58,023 nucleotides of DNA from Bacteroidales bacterium UBA7009 (GCA_002449665.1 DJXH01000043.1:832-58854), one strand, 5' to 3'. Counted from the first letter of the stretch, positions 36,011 to 45,313 are shown. Notes: generated by a model from the letters alone, not told the origin. Program-made: numbers and translations.

Positions 36011-36182
36011 AAAAACGGGTCTGAAAATCCGCTTAAAAAGTCTTCAAAAACCTCAACGAAAATCATCAAAAATCATCCTCGAATTTCCTAAAAACCTCAA
36101 CGAAAAATTTTCAAAACCGCATCCCCAAAACTCCCAAACTATCATCCCCATAACCTCATATTTAGTTTAGTTAATCATAATA

Positions 36183-36827
36183 TCATTGTACGCTCTGCGT
36201 ATTTTCAGTTCCCGCAGCAGAACTATTAGTAACATATCGGTCAAGATATCGTTTTAGTGTAGTGCGTTCGCAATGGAGTCTTCGGCAAATCTCACGTTGG
36301 GACATACCCTTAAAGAGAGCGTTACGGATATACTTATCGTGCTTAAAGAGCGGATGCACCTCTTGGCAATTATGTCCGCCCTTGGGTCGCCCCAAGCGTT
36401 TACCTTCCGACTTCAAACGCATAAGTGCCTCGCGTGTGCGCATAGATATAAGGTCGCGTTCCACCTCGGCGGATAGACCGAAAGCGAATGCCAAGACCTT
36501 GCTTTCAATGGTGTTACCGAGCCGATAATTATCTTTCACCGTCCAGACCTTACACTTGCGTTTCATACAGAAACCAAGTATCTCCATAATCATAAACAGG
36601 CTTCGCCCGAGTCGGCTCATTTCGCTACAGATAATCATATCTCCTGCGCTTAAAGAACGGAGCAGTTTACCAAGTTGTCGCTTCCCGTAATACTTTCGCC
36701 CCGATACTGTTTCCTCAATCCAGCCGTCTATCACAAGACACTGTTCATTACAAAAGCGGATTATCTCAAACCGCTGATTTTCCACCGTCTGCTTGTCGCT
36801 TGACACGCGAATATAACCATAGTTCAT
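36183..36827 (-). CDS. Serine site-specific recombinase (Hin/Mpi DNA-invertase family), copy 1
   Basis: 214 residues from ATG 36827; a longer frame to 36866 would run through the promoter element. The resolvase domain has YIRVSSDKQ (nucleophile Ser9, Arg7), SRLGRS at 71-76, and a long E-helix LSAEVERDLISMRTREALMR. A C-terminal helix-turn-helix (MSQREICRRLHCERTTLKRYL) binds the sites. Family knowledge: related Bacteroides enzymes such as Mpi invert promoter segments. It lies 172 nt after gene D, so it is the natural candidate to act on the linker repeats. Confidence 0.9.
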   Translation of the reverse strand: MNYGYIRVSSDKQTVENQRFEIIRFCNEQCLVIDGWIEETVSGRKYYGKRQLGKLLRSLSAGDMIICSEMSRLGRSLFMIMEILGFCMKRKCKVWTVKDNYRLGNTIESKVLAFAFGLSAEVERDLISMRTREALMRLKSEGKRLGRPKGGHNCQEVHPLFKHDKYIRNALFKGMSQREICRRLHCERTTLKRYLDRYVTNSSAAGTENTQSVQ

Positions 36828-36834
36828 TTTTGCC

Positions 36835-36843
36835 GCAAAGGTA
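36835..36843 (-). promoter_or_regulatory. -7 promoter element just upstream of recombinase copy 1
   Basis: TACCTTTGC on the minus strand, 8 nt before the ATG. No good -33 TTTG at the usual distance, so it is weaker than the other promoters. Confidence 0.5.
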
Positions 36844-36912
36844 CAAAAATAAAACAAGCCGAACACCTTACACTAAAACTCAAAGAACACTTTTTTTAAG
36901 ACAGCAAAAACA

Positions 36913-36945
36913 AATACACACTCCACCGCAAGGTGAGTGTGTATT
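36913..36945 (-). terminator. Terminator/attenuator hairpin between the two recombinase genes
   Basis: AATACACACT-(C)-CACC / GGTG-AGTGTGTATT: 14 paired bases with a 4-nt loop and one bulge. On the minus strand it is followed by TTTGTTTTTG. It lies between the 37061-37092 promoter and copy 1, so read-through would control copy 1 expression. Confidence 0.7.
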
Positions 36946-37060
36946 ACACGACCAATATATAATCTATAATATGGTACTTATAAAACATAAGCTGTAGTGT
37001 GTCTTAACGGTTTACTGTCTTATGCAAACAAGGATAAATCCTCTGCCATTGTTTTCGGGT

Positions 37061-37092
37061 GCAAAGGTAGGATAAATATATTATATGTGCAA
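37061..37092 (-). promoter_or_regulatory. Promoter upstream of the attenuator, for recombinase copy 1
   Basis: Minus strand: TTG (37092-37090), 20-nt spacer, TACCTTTGC (37069-37061). A ~220-nt leader containing the hairpin precedes copy 1. Confidence 0.65.
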
Positions 37093-37174
37093 TAGGTCTC
37101 ATAAATTTTTCTTTATTGGCAAATAAAGATTACACGACGGATAATCAATAGTAGCGAAAGGGCGGGGCATAAGC

Positions 37175-37813
37175 CTACTCTTGGTCTTTATCAGCCAAGT
37201 CGTTACTATCGGTCAGGACATAGCGGCGGATATATCGTCTTAAGGTAGAGCGGCAGCAGTGGAGACGCCGACAGATTTCATTTTGCGATATTCCGCAGCC
37301 GAGTGCCTCTGTTATATAATGATGGTGCTTGTACAGCGGATGGGCTGCCCAGCTGTTTTTGCTACCGAGGACTCTGCCCATTTGTTTGCCTTCGGATTTG
37401 AGCCGGAGCATAGCCTCGCGAGTACGCTGGGATATGAGGTTACGTTCTATCTCTGCTGACAGACCGAAAGCGAAAGCCAATACCTTTGACTGAATATCAT
37501 CGCCGAGTCTGTAGCAGTCTTTGATAGTCCATACACGACACCCGCGCCGCATACAAAGGCTGAGAATCTCCATAATCATAAACAGGCTTCTGCCGAGACG
37601 GCTGAGTTCGGAGCATATAATAAGGTCATCTTTCTTGACGCGCTTGAGCAGTACTCCCAACCGCCGCTTGGAATAGTAGCGCGTACCCGACACGGTTTCC
37701 TCTATCCAGCCGTCAATATGCAGAGAGTTGCTTCGACAGAAGCGAATAATCTCATAACGCTGATTTTCAACAGTCTGCTTGTCACTACTGACACGAATAT
37801 AACCATAGTTCAT
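37175..37813 (-). CDS. Serine site-specific recombinase (Hin/Mpi DNA-invertase family), copy 2
   Basis: 212 residues, a diverged tandem duplicate of copy 1. Conserved: YIRVSSDKQTVENQR, ELSRLGRSLFMIMEIL, LSAEIERNLISQRTREAM and a C-terminal HTH (ISQNEICRRLHCCRSTLRRYI). All catalytic residues are intact. The DNA-binding helices differ from copy 1 (CERTTLKR versus CCRSTLRR), so the two may prefer different sites. It has a strong promoter of its own. Confidence 0.9.
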   Translation of the reverse strand: MNYGYIRVSSDKQTVENQRYEIIRFCRSNSLHIDGWIEETVSGTRYYSKRRLGVLLKRVKKDDLIICSELSRLGRSLFMIMEILSLCMRRGCRVWTIKDCYRLGDDIQSKVLAFAFGLSAEIERNLISQRTREAMLRLKSEGKQMGRVLGSKNSWAAHPLYKHHHYITEALGCGISQNEICRRLHCCRSTLRRYIRRYVLTDSNDLADKDQE

Positions 37814-37830
37814 CTTTGCACATTTTTAGC

Positions 37831-37863
37831 GCAAAGATAGTAAATAAGATGTAAGACAGCAAA
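37831..37863 (-). promoter_or_regulatory. Promoter of recombinase copy 2
   Basis: Minus strand: TTTG (37863-37860), 20-nt spacer, TATCTTTGC (37839-37831); the leader is only ~10 nt. Confidence 0.8.
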
Positions 37864-37884
37864 AAATCAAATAATTATACATAT

Positions 37885-39255
37885 TTAACGGAATTTTATA
37901 CCGATAAGCAGCGGGTCGTGGTCGGCGTAGCGGAAGCAGAGATTCTTTTTCGCTTGTTTGGTGAGTTTAGTGCCGCGGAAGTTGTATTTTGACCAGAAGG
38001 CGGCAGAGTAGTAATAATCGGTATTCCAATGTATGGGGCAGATATAACTTATCTGTGCAGCCATAGAGGGCGAGGCATATACCCGGTCGAGACTGCCGCA
38101 AAGTCCGTTATATGAATAGGTATAGATGAGCGAGTCGGCGGCGGTCAGAATCTTGCCGGCGACGGGTTGGAGCATATCTGCGAAACCGGCGCTGACAAGC
38201 ATTTGCAGAGGTTTTTCTTGAGAGTAGGCGTTATAGTCGCCCACAAGCAGAATATCGGGGTCGGTATAGCAAGGGCTGCCGTCCTCGGAGCAGCCGTCTT
38301 GATATGCTGTTTGTATGCAAGATAGGATATGGCTCACGTTATCAATACGTTTGGCTTCAGCCTCGGCAGGAGTCCCCCGCTTGGAGCGAAGGTGATTGAG
38401 CGAAACGACGAACCTCTCCTTATATATTATACTCTCGAAACCTTGCAGCATAAAGCGGCGGGCATAGATTTGCTTGAGACTGTCTGCGGAATATGGAAAG
38501 AGGAGTTTGCCATAGGGGCTGATTTTGTCTTTTCTATAGATAAATCCGACAGAGATAGTGTCGCCGTTGACAGAGTCAGTAAGCAAATAGTCATATATAT
38601 CACGGCGGGAGAGGCGGTTAAGTTCGGCTGTCAGTTCGGCAGGGGCTGCAGAGCCTTTTTCGAGTTCACAAAGCGCATATATGTCGGCATCTAAACGATA
38701 GAGTGCCGTAGCCGTCTTGAGGCGCTCCAAGTCGTGTTGCTGCTGTGTAGTACGAGATGATGCATAACCGCCGAGGTGGACGAAATAGTTTTGAATATTA
38801 GCGCAGCAGACCACTATGTCGGCTTCGGGCAGACGAGGTTTGCGGCTACTAAAACGCGGATTGCGAAAGGCGGGGCGAGAGCCGGTAAGAAGAGTATGAT
38901 TGCCTGTTACAGTGGCTTTGAGGTTACGTATGGTAGCACCGAGACAGAGGGAATAATCATAAGGGCAACAAAGGCGGACTGACTGTTTGCGATTGCGGCT
39001 GACTATACTCCAATAGGAAGCAGAGTCGCCGTTTGCCAAGCCGATGGCAGTTTCCTCGGGGACAAAAAGTCGCTCTTTGGACAAAAGAAGCGAATCACGC
39101 CAAACACCGCAAACTATCAGTTCATCGGTAATACACACTTTCTTTCCATCGTATGCCGACCAGCCGTCAGAGTTGAGCCTGTCTAAACTGACATATATTT
39201 CGGAGTACGCGCATAGAGCAAACAGCAAAAGGGAAAAGCAAGCCAAACGTCTCAT
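37885..39255 (-). CDS. Secreted endonuclease/exonuclease/phosphatase-family protein
   Basis: 456 residues with a signal peptide (MRRLACFSLLLFALCAYS). The first ~140 residues are beta-rich. The EEP catalytic domain shows CANIQNYF (metal Asn), ALCELEKG (metal Glu), SLNHLRSKRG (catalytic His), LLVGDYNAYSQE (Asp-x-Asn) and ADHDPLLIGI (terminal Asp-His). Likely an extracellular or periplasmic nuclease (ExeM/DNase-like) for scavenging or DNA turnover; phosphatase activity cannot be excluded. Monocistronic. Confidence 0.85.
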   Translation of the reverse strand: MRRLACFSLLLFALCAYSEIYVSLDRLNSDGWSAYDGKKVCITDELIVCGVWRDSLLLSKERLFVPEETAIGLANGDSASYWSIVSRNRKQSVRLCCPYDYSLCLGATIRNLKATVTGNHTLLTGSRPAFRNPRFSSRKPRLPEADIVVCCANIQNYFVHLGGYASSRTTQQQHDLERLKTATALYRLDADIYALCELEKGSAAPAELTAELNRLSRRDIYDYLLTDSVNGDTISVGFIYRKDKISPYGKLLFPYSADSLKQIYARRFMLQGFESIIYKERFVVSLNHLRSKRGTPAEAEAKRIDNVSHILSCIQTAYQDGCSEDGSPCYTDPDILLVGDYNAYSQEKPLQMLVSAGFADMLQPVAGKILTAADSLIYTYSYNGLCGSLDRVYASPSMAAQISYICPIHWNTDYYYSAAFWSKYNFRGTKLTKQAKKNLCFRYADHDPLLIGIKFR

Positions 39256-39279
39256 AACAAATTATTTCGTAAACTTTCC

Positions 39280-39312
39280 GCAAAGGTAAGGCACAAAAAT
39301 ATAATATGCAAA
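39280..39312 (-). promoter_or_regulatory. Promoter of the secreted nuclease gene
   Basis: Minus strand: TTTG (39312-39309), 20-nt spacer, TACCTTTGC (39288-39280). Confidence 0.8.
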
Positions 39313-39356
39313 CTTTGCAAAACAAAGATTACAAAAAGCAAAAGACTGCAAAGAAA

Positions 39357-39389
39357 TTTGCACAAAAATGGCAATTACAATACTTTTGC
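39357..39389 (+). promoter_or_regulatory. Promoter of the activase operon
   Basis: TTTG (39357-39360), 20-nt spacer, TACTTTTGC (39381-39389), about 60 nt before ATG 39449. Confidence 0.75.
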
Positions 39390-39448
39390 AGCACTATTTA
39401 ATAGCACAATTAAACAAAACGACTAACATATACAAAACGCAATATATT

Positions 39449-41218
39449 ATGGAGATATACAGATTGGGCATAGATATAGGTTCGACGACGCTGAAGGTAT
39501 GTCTGATAGACGAAGATGGGCGTGAAGCGGCAGCGGCAAAAGCTGTGGAACGTTACCGCAGACACCATGCCAATCCTGCAAAAGTGATGACGGAGATATT
39601 AGAGGACTTGCAACGAACGATTGGCGATACAGAGATAAGAGTAAGGCTGACAGGTTCGGTAGGTATGGGTTATGCAGAGAGGTTGGGTCTTGACTTCACG
39701 CAGGAGGTGATAGCGGCCACGGAGGTGATACGCAGTCTGTATCCTCAAGTACATACGTTTGTGGACATGGGCGGAGAGGACTCGAAGATGATATTCTTTG
39801 AGTCGGGCAGGGTGCCGGATATGCGTATGAACGGCAACTGCGCAGGCGGTACTGGTTCGTTTATAGACCAGACAGCCACACTGCTCGGGGTGGAGACAGC
39901 CGAACTGAACGAACTGGCAAAACGCTCTACGCACCTGCACCCGATAGCATCGCGCTGCGGGGTGTTCTCCAAGACAGACATACAGAACCTGCTTGCCCGC
40001 AGTGTACCTAAAGAAGATATAGCGGCTTCGATGTTTAGGGCGGTATCGTCGCAAGTAGTGTCGGCATTGGCAAGAGGTATGGAGATACGCGGCAAGGTGA
40101 TGTTTGCAGGCGGGCCGTTTGCCTACTTGCCGGAGATGAAGAAACACCTGATAGAGGTGATGGGGCTGAAAGAAGACGACTGCGTGGAACTTGCAGAGCC
40201 TCAATATATACCCGCCACGGGATGCGCATTACTTGCAGACGGGAAAACCTACAGGATAAGCGAACTGAAAAAACTTTTTGCCGAATACAGCCCCGAGTCA
40301 GGCACTATACAGACAGCACTGCCACAACTCTTTAAGGACGAGGACGAATACGGAAACTGGCTGAAGGACAGACAGAAGGACAGGCTGACACCGCAAAAGT
40401 TTGACACAACGGCTCCTCAAGACTATTATCTCGGCATTGACTCGGGCAGCACAACAACTAAAGTGGTACTGCTTGACAAGGAGGGCAGAATAGTATTCAG
40501 CGACTACAGTTTTAACAAAGGCGACTCGCTCGGTGCGTGCAAAGCTGCACTAAAGAGGATGGCCGAAGCGGCGGGAAAGCCTGAGAATGTGCGTATTGTA
40601 CGCGGTGCTGTAACAGGCTATGGCGAGAATTTGCTTCGTACAGCCTTTGACATAGAGTACGGCATAGTGGAGACGATGGCTCATTTTATGGCGGCGAAGA
40701 GCATAGACCCCGATGTAAGTTTCGTACTTGACATAGGCGGTCAGGATATGAAAGCTATTTTTGTGGAGAACGGCAGCATACGCCGTATAGAGATAAACGA
40801 GGCTTGCTCGTCCGGCTGCGGGTCTTTTATAATGACATTTGCGGAGCAGTTGGGCTACGAGGTGAGCGACTTTGCTCGTATGGCGTGTTTTGCTCCCCAC
40901 CCTTACGACCTTGGCACGCGCTGCACGGTGTTTATGAACTCGAAGGTTAAACAAGCGATGAGAGAGGGTGCAGGCGTGGACGACATAGCGGCGGGACTGA
41001 GTTACTCGGTAGTAAAAAACTGCCTGTTCAAGGTGCTGAAGATGCCTTCGGCTGAAGAGTTGGGGCGGCATATTGTAGTGCAGGGCGGGACGTTTAAGAA
41101 CCGCTCGGTGGTAAGAGCATTGGAGAAAATGACCGGTGCAACGGTAAGTTTCACGGACAAACCCGAGATGATGGGTGCATACGGAGCGGCACTATATGCT
41201 ATGGGAGTTAGAAGTTAG
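39449..41218 (+). CDS. 2-hydroxyacyl-CoA dehydratase activase, two BcrAD/BadFG domains
   Basis: 589 residues from ATG 39449 (MEIYRLGIDIGSTTLKVCL); the frame upstream overlaps the promoter. Two tandem ASKHA ATPase domains begin LGIDIGSTTLKV (~6) and LGIDSGSTTTKV (~330). The [4Fe-4S] ligands appear as NGNCAGGTGSF in the first and NEACSSGCGSF in the second. Such activases inject an electron into 2-hydroxyacyl-CoA dehydratases with ATP hydrolysis. In many anaerobes this part is fused to the next gene as one ~1400-residue protein; here a single TAG separates them in the same frame. Confidence 0.88.
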   Translation: MEIYRLGIDIGSTTLKVCLIDEDGREAAAAKAVERYRRHHANPAKVMTEILEDLQRTIGDTEIRVRLTGSVGMGYAERLGLDFTQEVIAATEVIRSLYPQVHTFVDMGGEDSKMIFFESGRVPDMRMNGNCAGGTGSFIDQTATLLGVETAELNELAKRSTHLHPIASRCGVFSKTDIQNLLARSVPKEDIAASMFRAVSSQVVSALARGMEIRGKVMFAGGPFAYLPEMKKHLIEVMGLKEDDCVELAEPQYIPATGCALLADGKTYRISELKKLFAEYSPESGTIQTALPQLFKDEDEYGNWLKDRQKDRLTPQKFDTTAPQDYYLGIDSGSTTTKVVLLDKEGRIVFSDYSFNKGDSLGACKAALKRMAEAAGKPENVRIVRGAVTGYGENLLRTAFDIEYGIVETMAHFMAAKSIDPDVSFVLDIGGQDMKAIFVENGSIRRIEINEACSSGCGSFIMTFAEQLGYEVSDFARMACFAPHPYDLGTRCTVFMNSKVKQAMREGAGVDDIAAGLSYSVVKNCLFKVLKMPSAEELGRHIVVQGGTFKNRSVVRALEKMTGATVSFTDKPEMMGAYGAALYAMGVRS

Positions 41219-41225
41219 AAGTTAG
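41207..41225 (+). repeat. Heptanucleotide tandem repeat carrying the activase stop codon
   Basis: GTTAGAA GTTAGAA GTTAG. The stop TAG (41216-41218) lies in the second unit. Reading on in the same frame gives K-L-G-I and then the next gene's ATG (41231). Confidence 0.9.
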
Positions 41226-41230
41226 GCATT

Positions 41231-43696
41231 ATGAAGACACTTGACAATATACTGACAGGTAATGATTTTACCACCAAGACAGAGGTATGTCCTGGTTGCG
41301 AGAACCACTGTACGGTAAAACTTTTCAGTTTTGCCAACGGCAAGCAGTACCACTCCGGCAACCAGTGTGAGAAAATATACAGCAACTCCACGAAGGCAGC
41401 AGACAAGGGATTTAATATGTTTGCTTGGAAGAACCTGCTGCTGTGGAAACAGAGCAAACTGCCGGCGGGAGAGAAGCGGCTGCGCATAGGTATTCCACGC
41501 GGACTTGGTATATACGAGGACTATCCTTTCTGGCACACACTGCTAACGGAATGCGGCATAGAGCCGGTGCTATCGAAAAGCAGCACGAACAGTCTGTATG
41601 AAAAGGGGCTGAGGACGATAATGGCAGACAATATCTGCTTTCCTGCCAAACTGATGCACGGACACATAATGAACCTTATAGAGAAGAAGGTGGACAGGAT
41701 ATTGTATCCGTGGGTAGTGTATGAGCAGCAGGAAGACAAGGAGAGCAAAAACAGTTTTAACTGTCCGGTGGTCAGCGGTTACTCTGACGTTATACGTGCC
41801 GCCATACAACCGGAAGAGAGATACGGCATACCGATGGACTCGCCGGTGATAAACTTCCGTGAGCCGGAACTGCTGACGAAAAGTTGTATTGACTTTCTCA
41901 GTCCGTTAGGCATAGATGAGGAAAGGATTGCACGTGCGGTGGAGAAAGCGCGAGATACACAAAAACGCTATCTTGAGGCATTGGAAGAGAAGGGCAATGA
42001 GATATTGCAAAAAGCCGAGGAAGAGGGTCGTATGGTCATACTGCTCGCTGCAAGGCCGTATCACATAGACCCGCTGATAGAGCACAAGATTTCGCAGAGC
42101 ATAGCCGATATGGGTATAGATGTGATAACGGAAAACGTAGCGGCACACAGCGGGGCGGGAGTGTATAATGAACAGAATGCACTGAGCCAATGGGCATACC
42201 CGAACAGGATATTCAAGGCGGCGTATTTCGTCGGCAATCACGAGTATGACAAACTGCAGATGGTGGAACTGACGAGTTTCGGCTGCGGACCTGATGCCTT
42301 TATACTTGACGAGGTGAGGAGCATACTCGGCAGATACAGCAAGAACCTGACTGTACTGAAGATTGACGATGTGAACAACATAGGCAGCCTTCACTTGAGG
42401 GTAAGGTCGCTCGTGGAAAGCATTGCAGCCAAAACGGGAACACCGGCACTGACAAAGCCAAGCAATGGTCTTATCACAACACGTCCCTTCAAGGAAGAGG
42501 ACAAGAGACGCACAATCATAGTACCCTATTTTGCAGAGGGTTACACGGAGTACATTGCCTCGTTGCTGCATTTAGCGGGGTATAAGGTGGACTGTCTGCC
42601 AATGGGCAGCAAAGCAGATGCAGAGGAGGGACTACAAGACGTTAACAACGATGTATGTTACCCTGCCACTATAGTTCTCGGCAGTTTAGTAAGAGCCTTA
42701 AAATCCGGCAGATACGACCTGAAAAACACTGCGGTAGCAATAACACAGACAGGGGGACAATGCCGAGCAAGCAACTACTATTCGCTGATAAAGAACGCAC
42801 TTGTGAAGGCGGGGTTTGCCGATGTGCCGGTAGTAAGTGTGGCTCTCGGCAACGGCATAAACAACAATCAGCCAGGGTTTAATATTCCGTGGAGAAAAAT
42901 ATGGAAGACAACACTTTATACAGTCTTTTTTGCAGATGCGATGCAGAAACTGCATTTCTCCGCCATCCCTCGCGAAAAAGACAAGGGCACTGCCGACAAG
43001 ATATATAACAGATATACTGCTGAAGCACAGCAATATATACTACAAGAAGACAAAAAAGGTCTGATAAGACTGCTACGCCGCGCAGCCCGAGAGTTTGCCG
43101 ACAACTGCGATATGGAAAAGACGGTGCAACGAGTGGGTTTAGTGGGCGAAATATATGTAAAATACAACTCCTTCAGCAACTTAAACGTTGTACGCTGGTT
43201 GCAGGAGAGAGGAGTGGAGGTTGTGCCGCCTGCCCTCAGCGGATTCTTCCTGACAAAACTTCCCAACACCAAGATAAACAAGACGTTGCACATCAAAGAG
43301 CCACTTATGCCGGCAGCGATAGCACGTATGCTCAACACATACATTATGCACATAGCAAGCAAGTTTGACAGGGTGTGCAAGGTCTTTAAGCCTTATAGAC
43401 CGTTTGCAGACATATATGGCATACACCGGCTGTCGAAGAAAGTTATCAACTCGGCTGCGGACTTCGGAGAGGGGTGGTTCCTGCCCGGGGAGATATGCCA
43501 TCTTGCCGAAAGCGGGATAAACAAAGTGGTAAGCGTTCAGCCATTCGGCTGCATAGCCAACCATATCATTTCCAAGGGGATAGAGAAAAGGCTGAAAGCC
43601 GCCTACCCCAACCTCTCGCTGCTGTTTCTCGACTTTGACTCGGGCACATCTGAAGCCAACGTACAAAACAGACTGTTTTTTATGACACAAGATTAA
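41231..43696 (+). CDS. Acyl-CoA dehydratase/DUF2229-type protein, downstream half of the activase system
   Basis: 821 residues. Cys-rich N-terminus TEVCPGCENHCTVKLF, then the DUF2229 pattern LRIGIPRGLGIYEDYPFWHTLL...NICFPAKLMHGH, and a dehydratase-like (HgdB/FldC) C-terminal half with conserved Cys (NNDVCYPATIVLG, TGGQCRASNYY, PFGCIANHI). It may work with the activase on a hydroxyacyl-CoA or as a double-cubane-type reductase; the substrate cannot be read. It is in the same frame as the activase, 12 nt downstream, and begins at ATG without a clear ribosome-binding site. Confidence 0.8.
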   Translation: MKTLDNILTGNDFTTKTEVCPGCENHCTVKLFSFANGKQYHSGNQCEKIYSNSTKAADKGFNMFAWKNLLLWKQSKLPAGEKRLRIGIPRGLGIYEDYPFWHTLLTECGIEPVLSKSSTNSLYEKGLRTIMADNICFPAKLMHGHIMNLIEKKVDRILYPWVVYEQQEDKESKNSFNCPVVSGYSDVIRAAIQPEERYGIPMDSPVINFREPELLTKSCIDFLSPLGIDEERIARAVEKARDTQKRYLEALEEKGNEILQKAEEEGRMVILLAARPYHIDPLIEHKISQSIADMGIDVITENVAAHSGAGVYNEQNALSQWAYPNRIFKAAYFVGNHEYDKLQMVELTSFGCGPDAFILDEVRSILGRYSKNLTVLKIDDVNNIGSLHLRVRSLVESIAAKTGTPALTKPSNGLITTRPFKEEDKRRTIIVPYFAEGYTEYIASLLHLAGYKVDCLPMGSKADAEEGLQDVNNDVCYPATIVLGSLVRALKSGRYDLKNTAVAITQTGGQCRASNYYSLIKNALVKAGFADVPVVSVALGNGINNNQPGFNIPWRKIWKTTLYTVFFADAMQKLHFSAIPREKDKGTADKIYNRYTAEAQQYILQEDKKGLIRLLRRAAREFADNCDMEKTVQRVGLVGEIYVKYNSFSNLNVVRWLQERGVEVVPPALSGFFLTKLPNTKINKTLHIKEPLMPAAIARMLNTYIMHIASKFDRVCKVFKPYRPFADIYGIHRLSKKVINSAADFGEGWFLPGEICHLAESGINKVVSVQPFGCIANHIISKGIEKRLKAAYPNLSLLFLDFDSGTSEANVQNRLFFMTQD

Positions 43697-43713
43697 CACA
43701 AAAACAATACTAT

Positions 43714-44340
43714 ATGGAACCGACAAAGATAGAACAAGACATACTTGCCGCCGCGCAAAAACTCTTCCTTGAAAAGGGTTTTGCAGGCACCAGCACTACA
43801 GATATTGCCAACGAGGTGGGCTGCAACCAGGCACTGATACACTACTACTATCGCACGAAAGACAATCTGTTTGAGAAGGTGTTTCTGCAAGAGATAAACG
43901 ACACACTGAAAATGATTTCAAAGGTGCTTGATGCCCCGCTACAGAATGTCAGTCTGACGGAACTTGTCAATATAGTGATTGACTACTATTTTGCTACGCT
44001 CAAGCAACGACCCAACCTGCCGTTTTTCATTGTACAAGAGTTACTACTCAACCCCGGGCGCAGGGAGATGATACGCGAGCAGTTTATTAGGAATGAATAC
44101 AGGCAGGAGGCATACAACAAATATGCCGCCATCATACGAAGGATGACGGCGGCTGGTGAGATACGGCAGATAGAGCCGTTTGCACTGCTTATCAACACAG
44201 TCTCGCTCGTGGCAGGCACTTTCCTTTCGCTGCCGCTGTACGGCGACCTGCTTGAAAAGAGCGGCGAGGAGCAGGAGACATATCTTGACAGTCGCAAAGA
44301 GGAGATTAAGCGTGTACTTATCAGTCGTTTGCAACCATAG
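43714..44340 (+). CDS. TetR-family transcriptional regulator
   Basis: 208 residues. The N-terminal HTH is complete: AAQKLFLEKGFAGTSTTDIA, NEVGCNQALIHYYYRTKDNLFEKVF. The helical C-terminal ligand domain is family-unspecific. It lies 17 nt after the dehydratase gene and so probably regulates this operon (inferred). Its 3' end overlaps the convergent mscS by 20 nt, leaving no room for a terminator. Confidence 0.9.
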   Translation: MEPTKIEQDILAAAQKLFLEKGFAGTSTTDIANEVGCNQALIHYYYRTKDNLFEKVFLQEINDTLKMISKVLDAPLQNVSLTELVNIVIDYYFATLKQRPNLPFFIVQELLLNPGRREMIREQFIRNEYRQEAYNKYAAIIRRMTAAGEIRQIEPFALLINTVSLVAGTFLSLPLYGDLLEKSGEEQETYLDSRKEEIKRVLISRLQP

Positions 44341-45313
44341 TAACGTCCATGTGAGGATATGCGAAAGCAAAACCTTGTTGTGGCAGTTCGGTATAAAACC
44401 GCTGTTGCATATCGTAGAACAGGTCCCAATAGTCAGCAGAGCGGCACCAAGCACGGATAGTGAAGGTGATATCGTTGGCATTGAGCGACTCAAGCCCTAC
44501 AAAAGGAGCCGGAACAGCAGTCATACGATAGCCGACGGTGGACAGTTGGGAGGCAGTAACCTTGAGTTCCTTATAGAGTTCGTCCATGTTGGTATCGGCT
44601 TGCAGCACTCGTTTATCTTCGGAGAGCATTTTTATGGCGACGCGCTGAAAATCAGCGGCATCAGTACCATAAGCCACACTTACTTGCCACTGGACACGCC
44701 TTAGCGGGCGAGCCGAGTAGTTATCAACCGAACCGTTGGACAAGGCTCCGTTAGGGAGGATTATAACGCGGTTGTCGGTAGTGAGGACTTTGGTGGAGGT
44801 GATACTGACATCAATCACCGTTCCGGTAAAACCTTGCGCGGAGATGAAGTCGCCTGCCTTAAAGGGCTTGAAGACGAGAATCATTATGCCGCCTGCGAAG
44901 TTCTGCACGGTACCTGACAGAGCCATACCTATAGCCATACCTCCGGCAGCGAGCAGTGCGGCAAGAGAGGTGGTATTGACACCGAGTGTACCGACGGTAA
45001 TGATAACGAGCAGAACGGTAAGCGTAATGGAAACGAGCGAGATAAGGAAGGAAGCCATAGTAGGTTCGGTCTTGCGCCGCTCGAAGATACGCTTGAGCAT
45101 ATTCTTGAGTTTGCCTATGAGCCACGAGCCGACTATATAGATAGCGAGGGCGGCAAGGACTTTCAGACCGAAATGAAGAGCCTGTTGTCCGAGTTCAGTC
45201 CAGAAAGTCGTAGGGTCTTCTTGGAGTTGTTTAATAACTTGCGTTGCCACTTCCTTCACTGAATCAGGAGGAAGAATAGGAGGAACATTAGCGGGTTCTG
45301 CTTGTAGTAACAT
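44321..45313 (-). CDS. mscS: MscS-family mechanosensitive channel
   Basis: 330 residues. Three hydrophobic helices (~50-70, ~90-115, ~118-150); the pore helix is LAALLAAGGMAIGMALSGTVQNFAGG with the Gly/Ala pattern of MscS TM3. The cytoplasmic beta domain contains FKAGDFISAQGFTGTVIDV and IILPNGALSNGSVDNYS. The protein opens on membrane tension to release osmolytes. The ~40-residue N-terminal lead (PPILPPDSVKEVATQVIKQL) is polar. Last gene of the leftward ffh operon. Confidence 0.93.
   Translation of the reverse strand: MLLQAEPANVPPILPPDSVKEVATQVIKQLQEDPTTFWTELGQQALHFGLKVLAALAIYIVGSWLIGKLKNMLKRIFERRKTEPTMASFLISLVSITLTVLLVIITVGTLGVNTTSLAALLAAGGMAIGMALSGTVQNFAGGIMILVFKPFKAGDFISAQGFTGTVIDVSITSTKVLTTDNRVIILPNGALSNGSVDNYSARPLRRVQWQVSVAYGTDAADFQRVAIKMLSEDKRVLQADTNMDELYKELKVTASQLSTVGYRMTAVPAPFVGLESLNANDITFTIRAWCRSADYWDLFYDMQQRFYTELPQQGFAFAYPHMDVTMVAND

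Noticed and set aside
36010..36182. Remnant of a gene body after gene D (AT-rich, repeated ACCTCAACGAAAA)
   Set aside because: No frame matches the bodies of B or C; it looks like non-coding low-complexity DNA.
41207..41225. Heptamer repeat as a phase-variation switch for the activase
   Set aside because: Both two- and three-copy versions keep the same TAG, and with one copy another stop follows soon, so copy-number change would not toggle a fusion.
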